A stretch of 64,000 bases of DNA from Actinomadura sp. HBU206391 (GTDB lineage Bacteria > Actinomycetota > Actinomycetes > Streptosporangiales > Streptosporangiaceae): the NCBI RefSeq assembly GCF_014323665.1, contig NZ_JABVEB010000004.1, forward strand, positions 62,001-126,000, in the 5' to 3' direction. Each line of letters begins with the position of its first letter. Position 1 is the stretch's first letter. This document shows, piece after piece, positions 46,256-54,306 of this stretch. Below the pieces are notes generated by a model. That model did no database searches, had not been told where the DNA came from, and was given only the letters and a program-made list of their open reading frames with translations. The translations under genes were made by a program, and so were the position numbers.

Positions 46256-47545
46256 ATGGTGGATGGCGTTGCAGGCGATCTGCGGACGTGGGCGGGCAGG
46301 GCCACGGTTCGAGACACCGGTCTGGCCTTGGCGCTGCTGGCGGCCTGTGTGGTGCTCAACGACCCGAATACCGCCGTGCGCAAGCACGCCGGAAGCGGCT
46401 TCGGTCCACCGTGGCCGGCGGAGCTGTGGATCTGGTGGGGGGCGACGCTCATCGCGGTACTGGGCACGGCGCTGCGGCACCGGTGGCCGCTGCCGCTGCT
46501 GGCGCTCTGTGCGGGGGCGGCCACCGTTCATCTGGCGCTGGCGCCACCCTTGACCATCGTCGACCTGGCGGCGCCGATCCTGCTCCACACGGTCGCGATC
46601 AGCCATCGCCGCACGGTGTCCGTGGTGGTGCTGGCGGGCCTGGGGGCGACGGTGGTGTGCTGGAGCGCCGCGGGCATGATGGGCACCTCCACGTCCATGA
46701 CGACGGTGGAGGTCGCACCGACCGCGGCACCGGCCGAACCGATGACCGTGAGCGTTCAGCGAATGTCCAGGTCGGTACCGGCCAGCGCCCCGTTGGTCAT
46801 CGTCTCCGTCTTGGTGGCGGCCTGGGCGACCGGATCGGGCGCGCGAAGCCGCGCCGCGTACCTGTCGCAGCTCCGCGCCCGGGCCGTGGCCCTGGAACGG
46901 GAACGCGACCAGCAGGCGGAGCTGGCGGTGGCCACCGAACGTTCCCGGATCAGCCGTGAGCTGCACGACGTCGTCGCGCACGGCCTGTCCGTGATCGTCA
47001 TCCAGGCCCAAGGAGGTCACGCCGCGCTGGACAACCGGACGGGCGACGCCCGCCGCGCCCTGGAGGCGATCATCACCACCGGACGCGGCGCCCTGGCCGA
47101 AATGCGCCACGTGCTCACCTCGACCGGACAGATCAACCCGGCCCTTCACCCTCAACCGGGCCTGGCCCACCTACCCCAGCTGATCGACCAGGTGAACACG
47201 ACAGCCATCCCCGTCACCCTGCGCGTGGAGGGCACCCCCACTCCATTGCCGCCCTCCACCGACCTGGCCGCCTACCGCATCGTCCAGGAAGCACTGACCA
47301 ACACCATGAAACACGCCGGCGAACGAGCGCGTGCGCGCATCCTGGTGTCGTACGACGACAGCGGCGTGCGATTGGACATCAGCGACGACGGGAGCGGCTC
47401 CAATGGTGGCATCAGCGCCGGGCAGGGGCTACGTGGCATGCGCGAACGGGTCGGGCTGCTGGGCGGAGACCTCCACGCCGGACCCGGACCGCATGGGGGC
47501 TTCGTCGTGCACGCCCGGCTGCCGCTCGACGGGGCCGCCCGATGA
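46256..47545 (+). CDS. Two-component sensor histidine kinase (NarL/DesK type)
   Basis: The 429-aa protein has about four to five N-terminal transmembrane helices (residues 20-190), a coiled linker (QLRARAVALERERDQQAELA), the HisKA_3 dimerisation helix with the phospho-acceptor H237 (RELHDVVAHGLSVIVIQAQG), and the HATPase domain (AYRIVQEALTNTMKHAGERA, LDISDDGSGSN, GLRGMRERVGLLGGDL). Its stop overlaps the response-regulator start as ATGA. The signal is unknown. Confidence 0.96.
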   Translation: MVDGVAGDLRTWAGRATVRDTGLALALLAACVVLNDPNTAVRKHAGSGFGPPWPAELWIWWGATLIAVLGTALRHRWPLPLLALCAGAATVHLALAPPLTIVDLAAPILLHTVAISHRRTVSVVVLAGLGATVVCWSAAGMMGTSTSMTTVEVAPTAAPAEPMTVSVQRMSRSVPASAPLVIVSVLVAAWATGSGARSRAAYLSQLRARAVALERERDQQAELAVATERSRISRELHDVVAHGLSVIVIQAQGGHAALDNRTGDARRALEAIITTGRGALAEMRHVLTSTGQINPALHPQPGLAHLPQLIDQVNTTAIPVTLRVEGTPTPLPPSTDLAAYRIVQEALTNTMKHAGERARARILVSYDDSGVRLDISDDGSGSNGGISAGQGLRGMRERVGLLGGDLHAGPGPHGGFVVHARLPLDGAAR

Positions 47546-48240
47546 TCCGCGTCCTGCTCGCCGACGACCAGGCTCTCGTCAGGACCGGCTTCCGAATGAT
47601 CCTCGAGAACGCGCCCGGCATGCAGGTCGTCGCCGAGGCCGCCGACGGGAGCACCGCAGTGGAAATGGTCGGGCAGTCCCGTCCTGACATCGTGCTCATG
47701 GACGTGCGCATGCCCGAACTCGACGGAATCGAGGCCACCCGCCGGATACGCCGGCAGCCGGAGGCACCGAGGGTGCTCATGCTCACGACCTTCGACCTCG
47801 ACGAATATGTCTACGCCGCGCTCCGGGCCGGCGCCAGCGGATTCCTGCTGAAAGACACCCTTGCCGGCGACCTGCTTTCGGCGATACAAGCGGTGACGTG
47901 CGGGAATGCGATCGTGGCTCCGAGTGTGACCCGCCGACTCATCGAACGGTTCATCGGCACAGGCCGAGAAATTCCCCGCCACTGCGCGGCCGACCTCGAG
48001 GTCCTCACCGAGCGCGAACGCGAGGTGCTCCAGCTCATCGCCCGTGGCCTGTCCAACACCGAGATCGCCGCCCACCTGTTCCTCTCCGAAGGAACGGTCA
48101 AGACCCATGTCAGCCGCATCCTGTCCAAACTCGGCCTGCGAGACCGTGTCCAGGCCGTCGTTATGGCCTACGAGTGCGGTCTGGTCCATATCGGAGAGTC
48201 AAGCATTCACGTACAACCGACTTCTCCAAGGAGAAGTTGA
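47542..48240 (+). CDS. NarL/LuxR-type response regulator
   Basis: The 232-aa protein has a receiver domain (LLADDQALVRTGF, phospho-acceptor D54 in LMDVRMPELDG, conserved T/K later) and a LuxR HTH (about 150-215: LTEREREVLQLIARGLSNTE, TVKTHVSRILSKL). It is translationally coupled to the kinase. The last 15 residues (HIGESSIHVQPTSPRRS) are longer than usual, and immediately after the stop begins a decayed copy of the Cys-rich secreted gene, so the 3' end may have been altered by recombination. Confidence 0.96.
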   Translation: MIRVLLADDQALVRTGFRMILENAPGMQVVAEAADGSTAVEMVGQSRPDIVLMDVRMPELDGIEATRRIRRQPEAPRVLMLTTFDLDEYVYAALRAGASGFLLKDTLAGDLLSAIQAVTCGNAIVAPSVTRRLIERFIGTGREIPRHCAADLEVLTEREREVLQLIARGLSNTEIAAHLFLSEGTVKTHVSRILSKLGLRDRVQAVVMAYECGLVHIGESSIHVQPTSPRRS

Positions 48241-48262
48241 GCACGTTGAACGTGAAGCATGT

Positions 48263-48540
48263 CGACTTATAAGTATTTTCCACGATGCGCTCACCTCGAA
48301 TGGCACGCAGAATTCAGTCCTGGAGCGCGAGCGCCCGCGGCGCCGGCCGATGCCGGCGAGAGCCGCAGCTTCGGTTGCTCGGAGACCACAACAACCCTCC
48401 GTACGGCGTACTCGCAGGCCGGGACTGGTACACGGACACAATCTGCCCCGGAAGCCAGACTACGACCAGCGAGGTAAGGGCTCCGATGGATCCAGGTCCA
48501 CAACTACGAGACCGCCGTGGTGAACAAGCAGAGTGCGGGC
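48263..48540 (+). pseudogene. Decayed copy of the Cys-rich secreted-protein gene
   Basis: 48263-48340 matches the upstream region of the intact gene (36967-37045, including TTCCACGAT and CAGAATTCAGTCCTG), then 48338-48460 matches its first coding half (CAGCTTCGGTTGCTC, CCGTACGGCGTACTCGCAGG), and after a deletion of about 110 bp the end (ACGACCAGCGAGGTA, CCACAACTACGAGACCGCCG) follows. The signal-peptide region is lost, so no protein can be exported. Confidence 0.8.
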
Positions 48541-48591
48541 GGCCAATGCCCCCGGCAGCGGCGGCTAGGCGGCTAGGCAGTGTCCCGCGGA

Positions 48592-49504
48592 TCATTTGAC
48601 TGGGTCGCGGAGCCAGATGCGGATCGAGGCGACGTCGATGGTGCCCTGGTAGATGCGTTCTCTCTTGTCGTAGCGCGTGGTGACCGCGCGGGAGTTCTTA
48701 AGCTTGTTGAAGCAGCGTTCGACGGTGTTGCGTTCGGTGTAGCGGTCGCGGTCGAACGCTGGTGGCCGGCCTCCGGACGAGCCTTGTCTGCGCCGGTTGG
48801 CCTTCTGGTCCTCCTTGACCGGGATGACCGCCTGGATGCCGCGTCTGCGCAGATAGGCCCGGTTAGCGCAAGAGGAGTAGGCCTTATCGGCCATCACGGC
48901 ACCGGGCCTGCGACGCGGACGTCCCAGACCACGGCGCGGAATACGAACAACCTCCATCAGCGGGATGAACCGCGGGGAGTCACCGTGCTGTCCCGGACTG
49001 GTCAGCCGGGCGATCGGCCGGCACCGCCGGTCCGCGACCAGGTGAATCTTCGTACTCAGCCCTCCCCGGGACCGGCCCAACACCTCCCGGCCGACCGAAT
49101 TCTTGTCATTCGATCCAGCCCCCCGCACGGTCATCAGCGGCCGGAGCCCGCCGGGCCCCAGCCGCGTGCTGATGCGCACGAGCGATGGTCGAATCCGCAC
49201 TCACCGTCCAGTCCTTGCCCTCGGCCTCATCACACCCGGCCCGCAGCCCATCGAGGATCCTGGCCCACGTCCCGTCCAGTGACCAGCGACGATGCCGGTT
49301 ATAGACCGTCTTCCAGTTCCCATAACAGCCAGGCAGATCACGCCAAGGACCGCTCGTACGGGCCCGGAAGAACACACCATTGATCACCATCCGATGATCA
49401 GCCCACCGGCCACCACGCCGCGGCCTCATCGACGGCAGCAACACCTCCAACCGAGCCCATTCACCATCGGTCAGATCGTGCCGCTTCAACCGCTCCTCAT
49501 CCAC
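48592..49504 (-). mobile_element. IS5-family (IS427-like) transposase in two overlapping frames
   Basis: The upstream frame (49504 to 49106; DLTDGEWARLEVLLPSMRPR, GVFFRARTSGPWRDLPGCYG, WTVSADSTIARAHQH with the first catalytic Asp) overlaps the downstream one (to 48592; GGLSTKIHLVADRRCRPIAR, VMADKAYSSCANRAYLRRRG with the second Asp, and NTVERCFNKLKNSRAVTTRY with the Glu). A programmed frameshift in the overlap would give one complete DDE protein of about 270 aa, as usual in this group. The element's ends are GGCAGTGTC at 48576 and a weaker GACGCTGCC at 49549. Probably active or recently active. Confidence 0.9.
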
Positions 49505-49558
49505 AGAACTGATCTACCAGACAAACCAAACCAAGATCTACGACGCTGCCTGGCGGCT

Positions 49559-49987
49559 TCATCGGATCCACAGCCTGCGGTGCCACCACGGACCTCCCGG
49601 ATCGGCGAAAGGATCGGGCAGCGTACGCGCGAATGCCATCCTGTCGATCGGACGCACGGCCGCGGCGAGGACGCCGGCCGCTCTCGGCGGCAGCGCGCGG
49701 ACGGCCTCCTCGATCACGTCGCGGGTGTACAGCGGGTCGTCCCACCTGTGGCCGAACTCCCACATCATGAACTCAGGCGAGGCGTATGGAGCACAGCGCG
49801 CGTGTTGTATCCACGCCCCCAGGGCACGCTCAACGGCGTCTTTATCCAGCCCCTTCTTCTTCTCCACGGCCCTGACCTGCCGGTATATGGACAAGGGCAG
49901 TATCGACAGCGAGGGCCAGAGAGGACCCGGTGAACGCGGGTGCAGGGGCAGTTCCGCCCGTAGGGCGGCGGGGCGCCTACGCGGCAT
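49559..49987 (-). CDS. Hypothetical protein carried within the composite block
   Basis: The 142-aa product is rich in Arg and Pro at its start, then has KKKGLDKDAVERALGAWIQH, SPEFMMWEFGHRWDDPLYTR and DVIEEAVRALPPRAAGVLAA. The C-terminal end, PDPFADPGGPWWHRRLWIR, stops 10 bp from the IS end. No domain was recognised. It may be an intact cargo gene or the remainder of one cut by the IS. Confidence 0.6.
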   Translation of the reverse strand: MPRRRPAALRAELPLHPRSPGPLWPSLSILPLSIYRQVRAVEKKKGLDKDAVERALGAWIQHARCAPYASPEFMMWEFGHRWDDPLYTRDVIEEAVRALPPRAAGVLAAAVRPIDRMAFARTLPDPFADPGGPWWHRRLWIR

Positions 49988-50145
49988 GACCCTTTCTGTG
50001 GATCCTCATACGGCACATCTTCGACCGGGCCGAGCCCGATCGTCAAGCCACTTCGCGCGCCGGATCGCGGCTGGGTTCGCCACATGCCATCGGCGTTCTC
50101 AACTCGACGACATCCTCGGCCGCCTCGCGGCCAGCGCCGACGCCC

Positions 50146-50443
50146 TCTCGCGCTAACCGGGCCTATCTGCGCAGACGCGGCATCCAGGCGGTCATCCCGG
50201 TCAAGGAGGACCAGAAGGCCAACCTGCGCAGACAAGGCTCGTCCGGAGACCGGCCACCAGCGTTCGACCGCGACCGCCACACCGAACGCAACACCGTCGA
50301 ACGCTGCTTCAACAAGCTTAAGAACTCCCGCGCGGTCACCACGCGCTACGACAAGAGAGAACGCATCTACCAGGGCACCATCGACGTCGCCTCGATCCGC
50401 ATCTGGCTCCGCGACCCAGTCAAATGATCCGCGGGACACTGCC
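50146..50443 (+). mobile_element. Partial IS5-type copy (transposase C-terminal part)
   Basis: Reverse-complement copy of 48576-48873 with about 99 percent identity. It encodes ANRAYLRRRGIQAVIPVKED and the end IRIWLRDPVK with stop, followed by the terminal GGGACACTGCC. The 5' part of the element is missing. Confidence 0.9.
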
Positions 50444-50464
50444 TAGGCGGCTAGCCAAGAAAAA

Positions 50465-50500
50465 GCCTTCCTAGTGGATGAGGATCCAGACCAGGAAGGC
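50465..50500 (-). terminator. Hairpin with T-run for leftward transcription
   Basis: Stem GCCTTCCT / AGGAAGGC (8 bp) with a 20-base loop; read on the minus strand it is followed by TTTTTCTTGG, a canonical intrinsic terminator. It would stop transcripts coming leftward toward the composite block. Confidence 0.55.
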
Positions 50501-50558
50501 GTAAACGACCTAAAGATCATATCAGGCCCCACGGCTGCGCAGTGGCAGGATGCTCGCC

Positions 50559-50996
50559 ATGGCCGAGACAGATTCCACGCCGCCGGAGAACGCGGACGGC
50601 TCCGCAAGCCGTGTCGGGGCAGTGGTGGCGCAAGGAGAAGTCCCGTTCGCGGTCCTCCATGACCAGCGCACCATCATGGCGCGATTTCGCACCACCCTGG
50701 AATCACAGGGGAGCGGCTGGGTCGACGCCGAGGTGACACGCTGGACGCTCACGTGCGACGGCCGCCCGTTCAAGGTGGTCGCCGAGGACGACCGGGAACC
50801 GCCCATCGACGAGCGTTGGGCAGGGGGCGACCAGACGCCGCTGGCCACGGTTCCTGACGGGGAACGTCACCTCGTGCGCTATCACTACTATTACGCACAC
50901 CACTTCGGCTCGGTCTCTGGCGACGTCACACTCGCGTTCGACCTGCATGCCATGACCGTCACGGTCGATACGGATCTGGAAGTCGACCTCGATTGA
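50559..50996 (+). CDS. Hypothetical protein of unknown function
   Basis: The frame from the second of two ATGs (50550 and 50559) codes for 145 aa with a predicted beta-rich, acidic sequence (FAVLHDQRTIMARFRTTLES, TRWTLTCDGRPFKVVAEDDR, GERHLVRYHYYYAHHFGSVS, ending DTDLEVDLD). No signal peptide or known domain. Codon use is fully typical. The gene stands alone. Confidence 0.68.
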   Translation: MAETDSTPPENADGSASRVGAVVAQGEVPFAVLHDQRTIMARFRTTLESQGSGWVDAEVTRWTLTCDGRPFKVVAEDDREPPIDERWAGGDQTPLATVPDGERHLVRYHYYYAHHFGSVSGDVTLAFDLHAMTVTVDTDLEVDLD

Positions 50997-51243
50997 CGGG
51001 GCGACGGCCCTGCCGAGCACGTCGTCTTCTGAACCGCCCGATATGCGATGGCGCCTTTGCGTTCCCAACAGAATTCTCTTCGTTGCGGTCTAGATCTTGA
51101 TCACGCAAACGGTCATTGTGTTGAGTACGCCCGCCGGGCGGAGATCTCGCCGGCAGTACCTTCCGGTGGATGAGCCGCTGCGACATCCTCGTCGCGGCGA
51201 CGACCACACCGCCACCCCTGACCGACGATTAAGGAAGACGTCG

Positions 51244-51666
51244 ATGCACATCACAAGAAAGCTGTCCGCAGCGGCGACAGGCGCAGCCGTGGCCATCGGG
51301 CTCATCACGATTCCCGCGTCTCCAGCAGCGGCGTTGACGACCGTTTGCCGAACGACCTACCTCTCCGGAGGCTGGACCGCTTATCCATGCGTCATGAACA
51401 ACGAGGGCCGGTACGGTGCCAGAGCGACTTTGACGAGATACCCCGATGACCCCTCTTCGGGATGTTACAAATATCGAGTCTACCTCGTCGCCGCTGACGG
51501 TACGGAAATAAGATCTACGAGCCAGCGCCCCTGCAGCGAAGAGAACTCTCCGTCCCTCGGGTGGTATGACGCCCACTTGCTTGGTTACGCTGCTAAAGCG
51601 AGATTCAAGGCATACGACAGCAGCCAAAGGGTAATCCTCGTCCTCGATAGTCCCTGGATCGCTTGA
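51244..51666 (+). CDS. Small secreted protein of unknown function
   Basis: This 140-aa product has a Sec signal peptide (MHITRKLSAAATGAAVAIGL, cleavage after AAA near 31) and a mature part with four Cys (TVCRTT, YPCVMN, SGCYKY, RPCSEE). The AAGGAAG ribosome site lies before the ATG at 51244. It is slightly less GC-rich than the neighbours. No family was recognised; the design is like those at 5833 and 37188, but the sequences are different. Confidence 0.8.
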   Translation: MHITRKLSAAATGAAVAIGLITIPASPAAALTTVCRTTYLSGGWTAYPCVMNNEGRYGARATLTRYPDDPSSGCYKYRVYLVAADGTEIRSTSQRPCSEENSPSLGWYDAHLLGYAAKARFKAYDSSQRVILVLDSPWIA

Positions 51667-51677
51667 CCCGAGCCGCC

Positions 51678-52099
51678 GGTGGTCGATGAGACCATCCAAT
51701 ATCATCTTCCCGAAAGGCTTCCGCAGATATCTGAGATGTTTCGGCCTCCACGGCGTAGTACGGGGTCACCGGGTTTCAGGTCCCGGTGAACGATGCTGAG
51801 CTCTTGGGGGATGGCGTAGTGCATGACGCGTCCCCGGGTCAGCGACGACAGTTCCAGCGTCGTTACCAGGTGGCCGAGCCGGTCGGACAGTTGCGCGGCC
51901 CACGGGCCGCGGTCCTCGAACCGTTCGAGCACGCCCAGGAGCACCGGCCCGATCTTGATCACCGAATCCCAGCGGGACCGGGGGACCTCGAGCCAGTCGG
52001 CCGCGGTGTCGCCGATCAGGTAGCGGATGAGCGCGGGTACGACGGGGTCCAGGAGTGTTCCGGGTACGACCTGTTCGTACATCTCGATCAGCCGCCGGG
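51678..52099 (-). pseudogene. Deletion-collapsed copy of the kinase-oxygenase region at 54.75-56.36 kb
   Basis: Three stretches occur in the same order as in the intact locus: 51678-51741 matches 54755-54818 (DICGSLSG part of the kinase tail), 51742-51796 matches short pieces at 55219-55245 and 55430-55450 (kinase catalytic domain), and 51797-52099 matches 56056-56358 with only a few mismatches (C-terminal 100 residues of the MpaB-like oxygenase). The intervening parts are deleted. The oxygenase piece is almost identical, so this copy is recent. Confidence 0.88.
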
Positions 52100-52278
52100 G
52101 AGTTGGCGGTCGAGATCGGCGATGAAACGGGCCAGTGCCAGCTTCGCTGGTTCAGGCCCTCTGGTCTTCCCGCTCAACCGCACCTGCACTCGCGGCCTCG
52201 ACCGTTGCGATCAACTCGCTTCACGCAGGGGCCGGAACTCGACGCTCAGCCGCAGCTCCAGCGCCTCGGCAAGGCTCG

Positions 52279-52540
52279 GAGCAGAATCTGCGCAGCAGGC
52301 TGGGCATCGTGGCTTGCGGTGTGCGCCTGTGCGAGAGAAATGCCTTCCGCCGCCGCGCAGTGGTCGAGTGTGAGAGATCTCTGCCCGGGACTGAACCGTC
52401 TGGCGAGGTCGAGTGCGCAGAGTACGAGCGGGTCGTCCGGGGCGGCCCCGGTGCGGGCGAACTCGGTGGTCAGCATGGCCGAGTCGAATATCGCGTTGTG
52501 CGCGACGAGAGCCCTACCGCCATCAGCTCGGCCACTGGTG
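52279..52540 (-). pseudogene. Fragment of the DEDDh exonuclease domain
   Basis: About 260 bp match 33858-34118 at roughly 88 percent identity; the frame reads LVAHNAIFDSAMLTTEFART, LDLARRFSPGQRSLTLDHCA, HTASHDAQPAAQILLRAL. It lacks the DVETTG motif and the helicase. Between this and the previous fragment (52100-52278) a short piece resembles the 3' end of the TPR-regulator gene at 61.19 kb; 52541-52810 contains nothing recognisable. Confidence 0.85.
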
Positions 52541-52810
52541 GCCATTGCAGTCACATTGCGGCAGCACGGGTGAGCTGGGCACGGTTACTGCGATTGCGGT
52601 ACGCGGCTGCTTTAACGCAGGCTCCGGCCCGAGCGCGTACCACGCCGATGGTAGGCCCATCAGGAACTCCGGGATGACGAACCGTGACCATGCCCGGACC
52701 GGCTGAGCCGACGGGCGCTCCGGGCTCCATGGCTCGGCTCACGACGACACGCCCATCACCAGCGAAAACTCATACACCACCACCGTGGACGCGACCGCCC
52801 AGAGCCGGCT

Positions 52811-54172
52811 TCATCGGGTGCCCGGCTGTCGACCGGCTCTTCGCACGCGTGAGCCCCAGCGGACCACGGTCCCGCCCACAGCGATGATGGCTAGGGCGAG
52901 CAGGATGTACGGCAGCATGCTGCCGACGTCCTCATCTGCGTCGGTGGCCCCCACCACGCAGTACAAGGCGAACAGAAAAACGCCGTAGAAGGTGGTCGCA
53001 CCTCCGACGATCCACAGGATCGCGGTGAGGAGAGGACGTCCGGAGGATCGGCCGCCGGCACCGACCACGTCCTCCTGGCGGAACGCCCTTGGGGCCGTGA
53101 CGGGCGGCCAATGCGCCCCCAGCTGCGCTGGAACCGGGAAGGGCGGCTGAGCGGGAAAGCCCGGGTTGGGCGGAGGTCGCACGGGAGCCGTCAGTGGGGG
53201 CACGAGGGCGGCCGGACCGTCCGTCGCATGCCAGGTCTGGTCTCGTCCTGCGGCAGGCGGCGCGGGGCGATCGGTGACGACGCCGGTGAGGGCGGCCGCC
53301 TCCGCACGGTGTTCATCGATCATGGTGCGCAGGCTGTCGGTCAGCCAGATCCCGTTCTCCTGCCGGGGCCGTGCGGCGAGCCGCCGAAGCACCTCTTCCG
53401 GCGAGGGCCGTGTCGACGGGTCCTTCGCGAGGCACGCGGCGACGACATCGCGCAGCTCCGGCGGAAGGACGGCCAGATCCGGCTCTTGGTGGACCACCCG
53501 GTAGAGCAGAGACTGCACGGGGCCCTCGCCGAAGGGGGCGGTGCCCGCGGCTCTGCACAGGACGACCCCCAGGGCGAAGACGTCGACAGCGGGCGTGAGC
53601 ACATCTCCGGTCAACTGCTCGGGCGAGAGAAAACCCGGTGTGCCCACCCGGTAGCCGGGCAGGGTGACCTGTGTCTGGTCCACCGCGCGAGCGATGCCGA
53701 AGTCGATCACACGCGGGCCGTCGTCGGCGAGGAGGATATTGCTCGGCTTCAGGTCACGGTGCATGACGTCCGCCGCGTGGATGGCGACCAGCGCCTCCGC
53801 GAGCCCGGCTCCGAGCGCGTACAGGGCAGGCTCCTGGAGCGGGCCGTGCCGGGCGATCACCTGGTCGAGCGACGGAGCGGGGATGTACGCGGTGACCAGC
53901 CACGGACGGTCATCGGCGGCGTCCGCGTCCACGACGGCGGCCGTATGGAAGCCGCTCACCCGGCGGGCGGCGTCGACCTCGCGCATGAACCGCTGCCGGA
54001 AGCCGGGATCCGCGGCCAGCTCATGGCGAATGACCTTGACCGCCACCGAACGCCCACTCAAAGACCTGCCGAGATAGACCGTGCCCATCCCGCCCTGCCC
54101 CAGCTTGGCGATCAGCTCGTAACGCCCGTCGCCCACCTCTGCCGGATCGCCTGGACCCAGTCCTGAGGCCAT
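52811..54172 (-). CDS. Membrane Ser/Thr protein kinase
   Basis: The 453-aa protein has a Hanks-type kinase domain (about 15-275: LIAKLGQGGMGTVYLGRSLS, VAVKVIRH, MHRDLKPSNILLADDG, DFGIARAV, GTPGFLSPEQL), a Pro-rich linker (PPPNPGFPAQPPFPVP) and two transmembrane helices near the C-terminus (TAILWIVGGATTFYGVFLFA, YILLALAIIAVGGTVV) with only short loops outside. ATG at 54172 is preferred for GGAGGG upstream. It lies directly after the kinase at 54307 in the same direction, with a 134-bp gap. Confidence 0.93.
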   Translation of the reverse strand: MASGLGPGDPAEVGDGRYELIAKLGQGGMGTVYLGRSLSGRSVAVKVIRHELAADPGFRQRFMREVDAARRVSGFHTAAVVDADAADDRPWLVTAYIPAPSLDQVIARHGPLQEPALYALGAGLAEALVAIHAADVMHRDLKPSNILLADDGPRVIDFGIARAVDQTQVTLPGYRVGTPGFLSPEQLTGDVLTPAVDVFALGVVLCRAAGTAPFGEGPVQSLLYRVVHQEPDLAVLPPELRDVVAACLAKDPSTRPSPEEVLRRLAARPRQENGIWLTDSLRTMIDEHRAEAAALTGVVTDRPAPPAAGRDQTWHATDGPAALVPPLTAPVRPPPNPGFPAQPPFPVPAQLGAHWPPVTAPRAFRQEDVVGAGGRSSGRPLLTAILWIVGGATTFYGVFLFALYCVVGATDADEDVGSMLPYILLALAIIAVGGTVVRWGSRVRRAGRQPGTR

Positions 54173-54306
54173 CAAAAGTTCGCCCTCCTGCGGGGATGCC
54201 GTCACCCCGGGCGTGTCTATCCAACGGAAGGACGAACGTCAACCATGGCCGGCATTGATCGGGACCGGCCGCCTGGACTCTGGTGGCTACGCCGGGGCGC
54301 GCCTGG

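Larger units (their letters stand above)
48576..50443. mobile_element. Composite-transposon-like block bounded by inverted IS5-type ends
   Basis: A full IS5-like element (48576-49549) and a 298-bp partial copy (50146-50443) lie in opposite orientation, so the block starts with GGCAGTGTCCCGCGG and ends with its reverse complement. The flanks are ...GGCGGCTA at the left and TAGGCGGCTAG at the right: TA is duplicated. Removing the block restores a tandem array of the 8-mer GGCGGCTA. This argues that the whole 1868-bp unit moved once. It carries the gene at 49559-49987 as cargo. The same 8-mer array occurs at 44247-44260. Confidence 0.75.
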
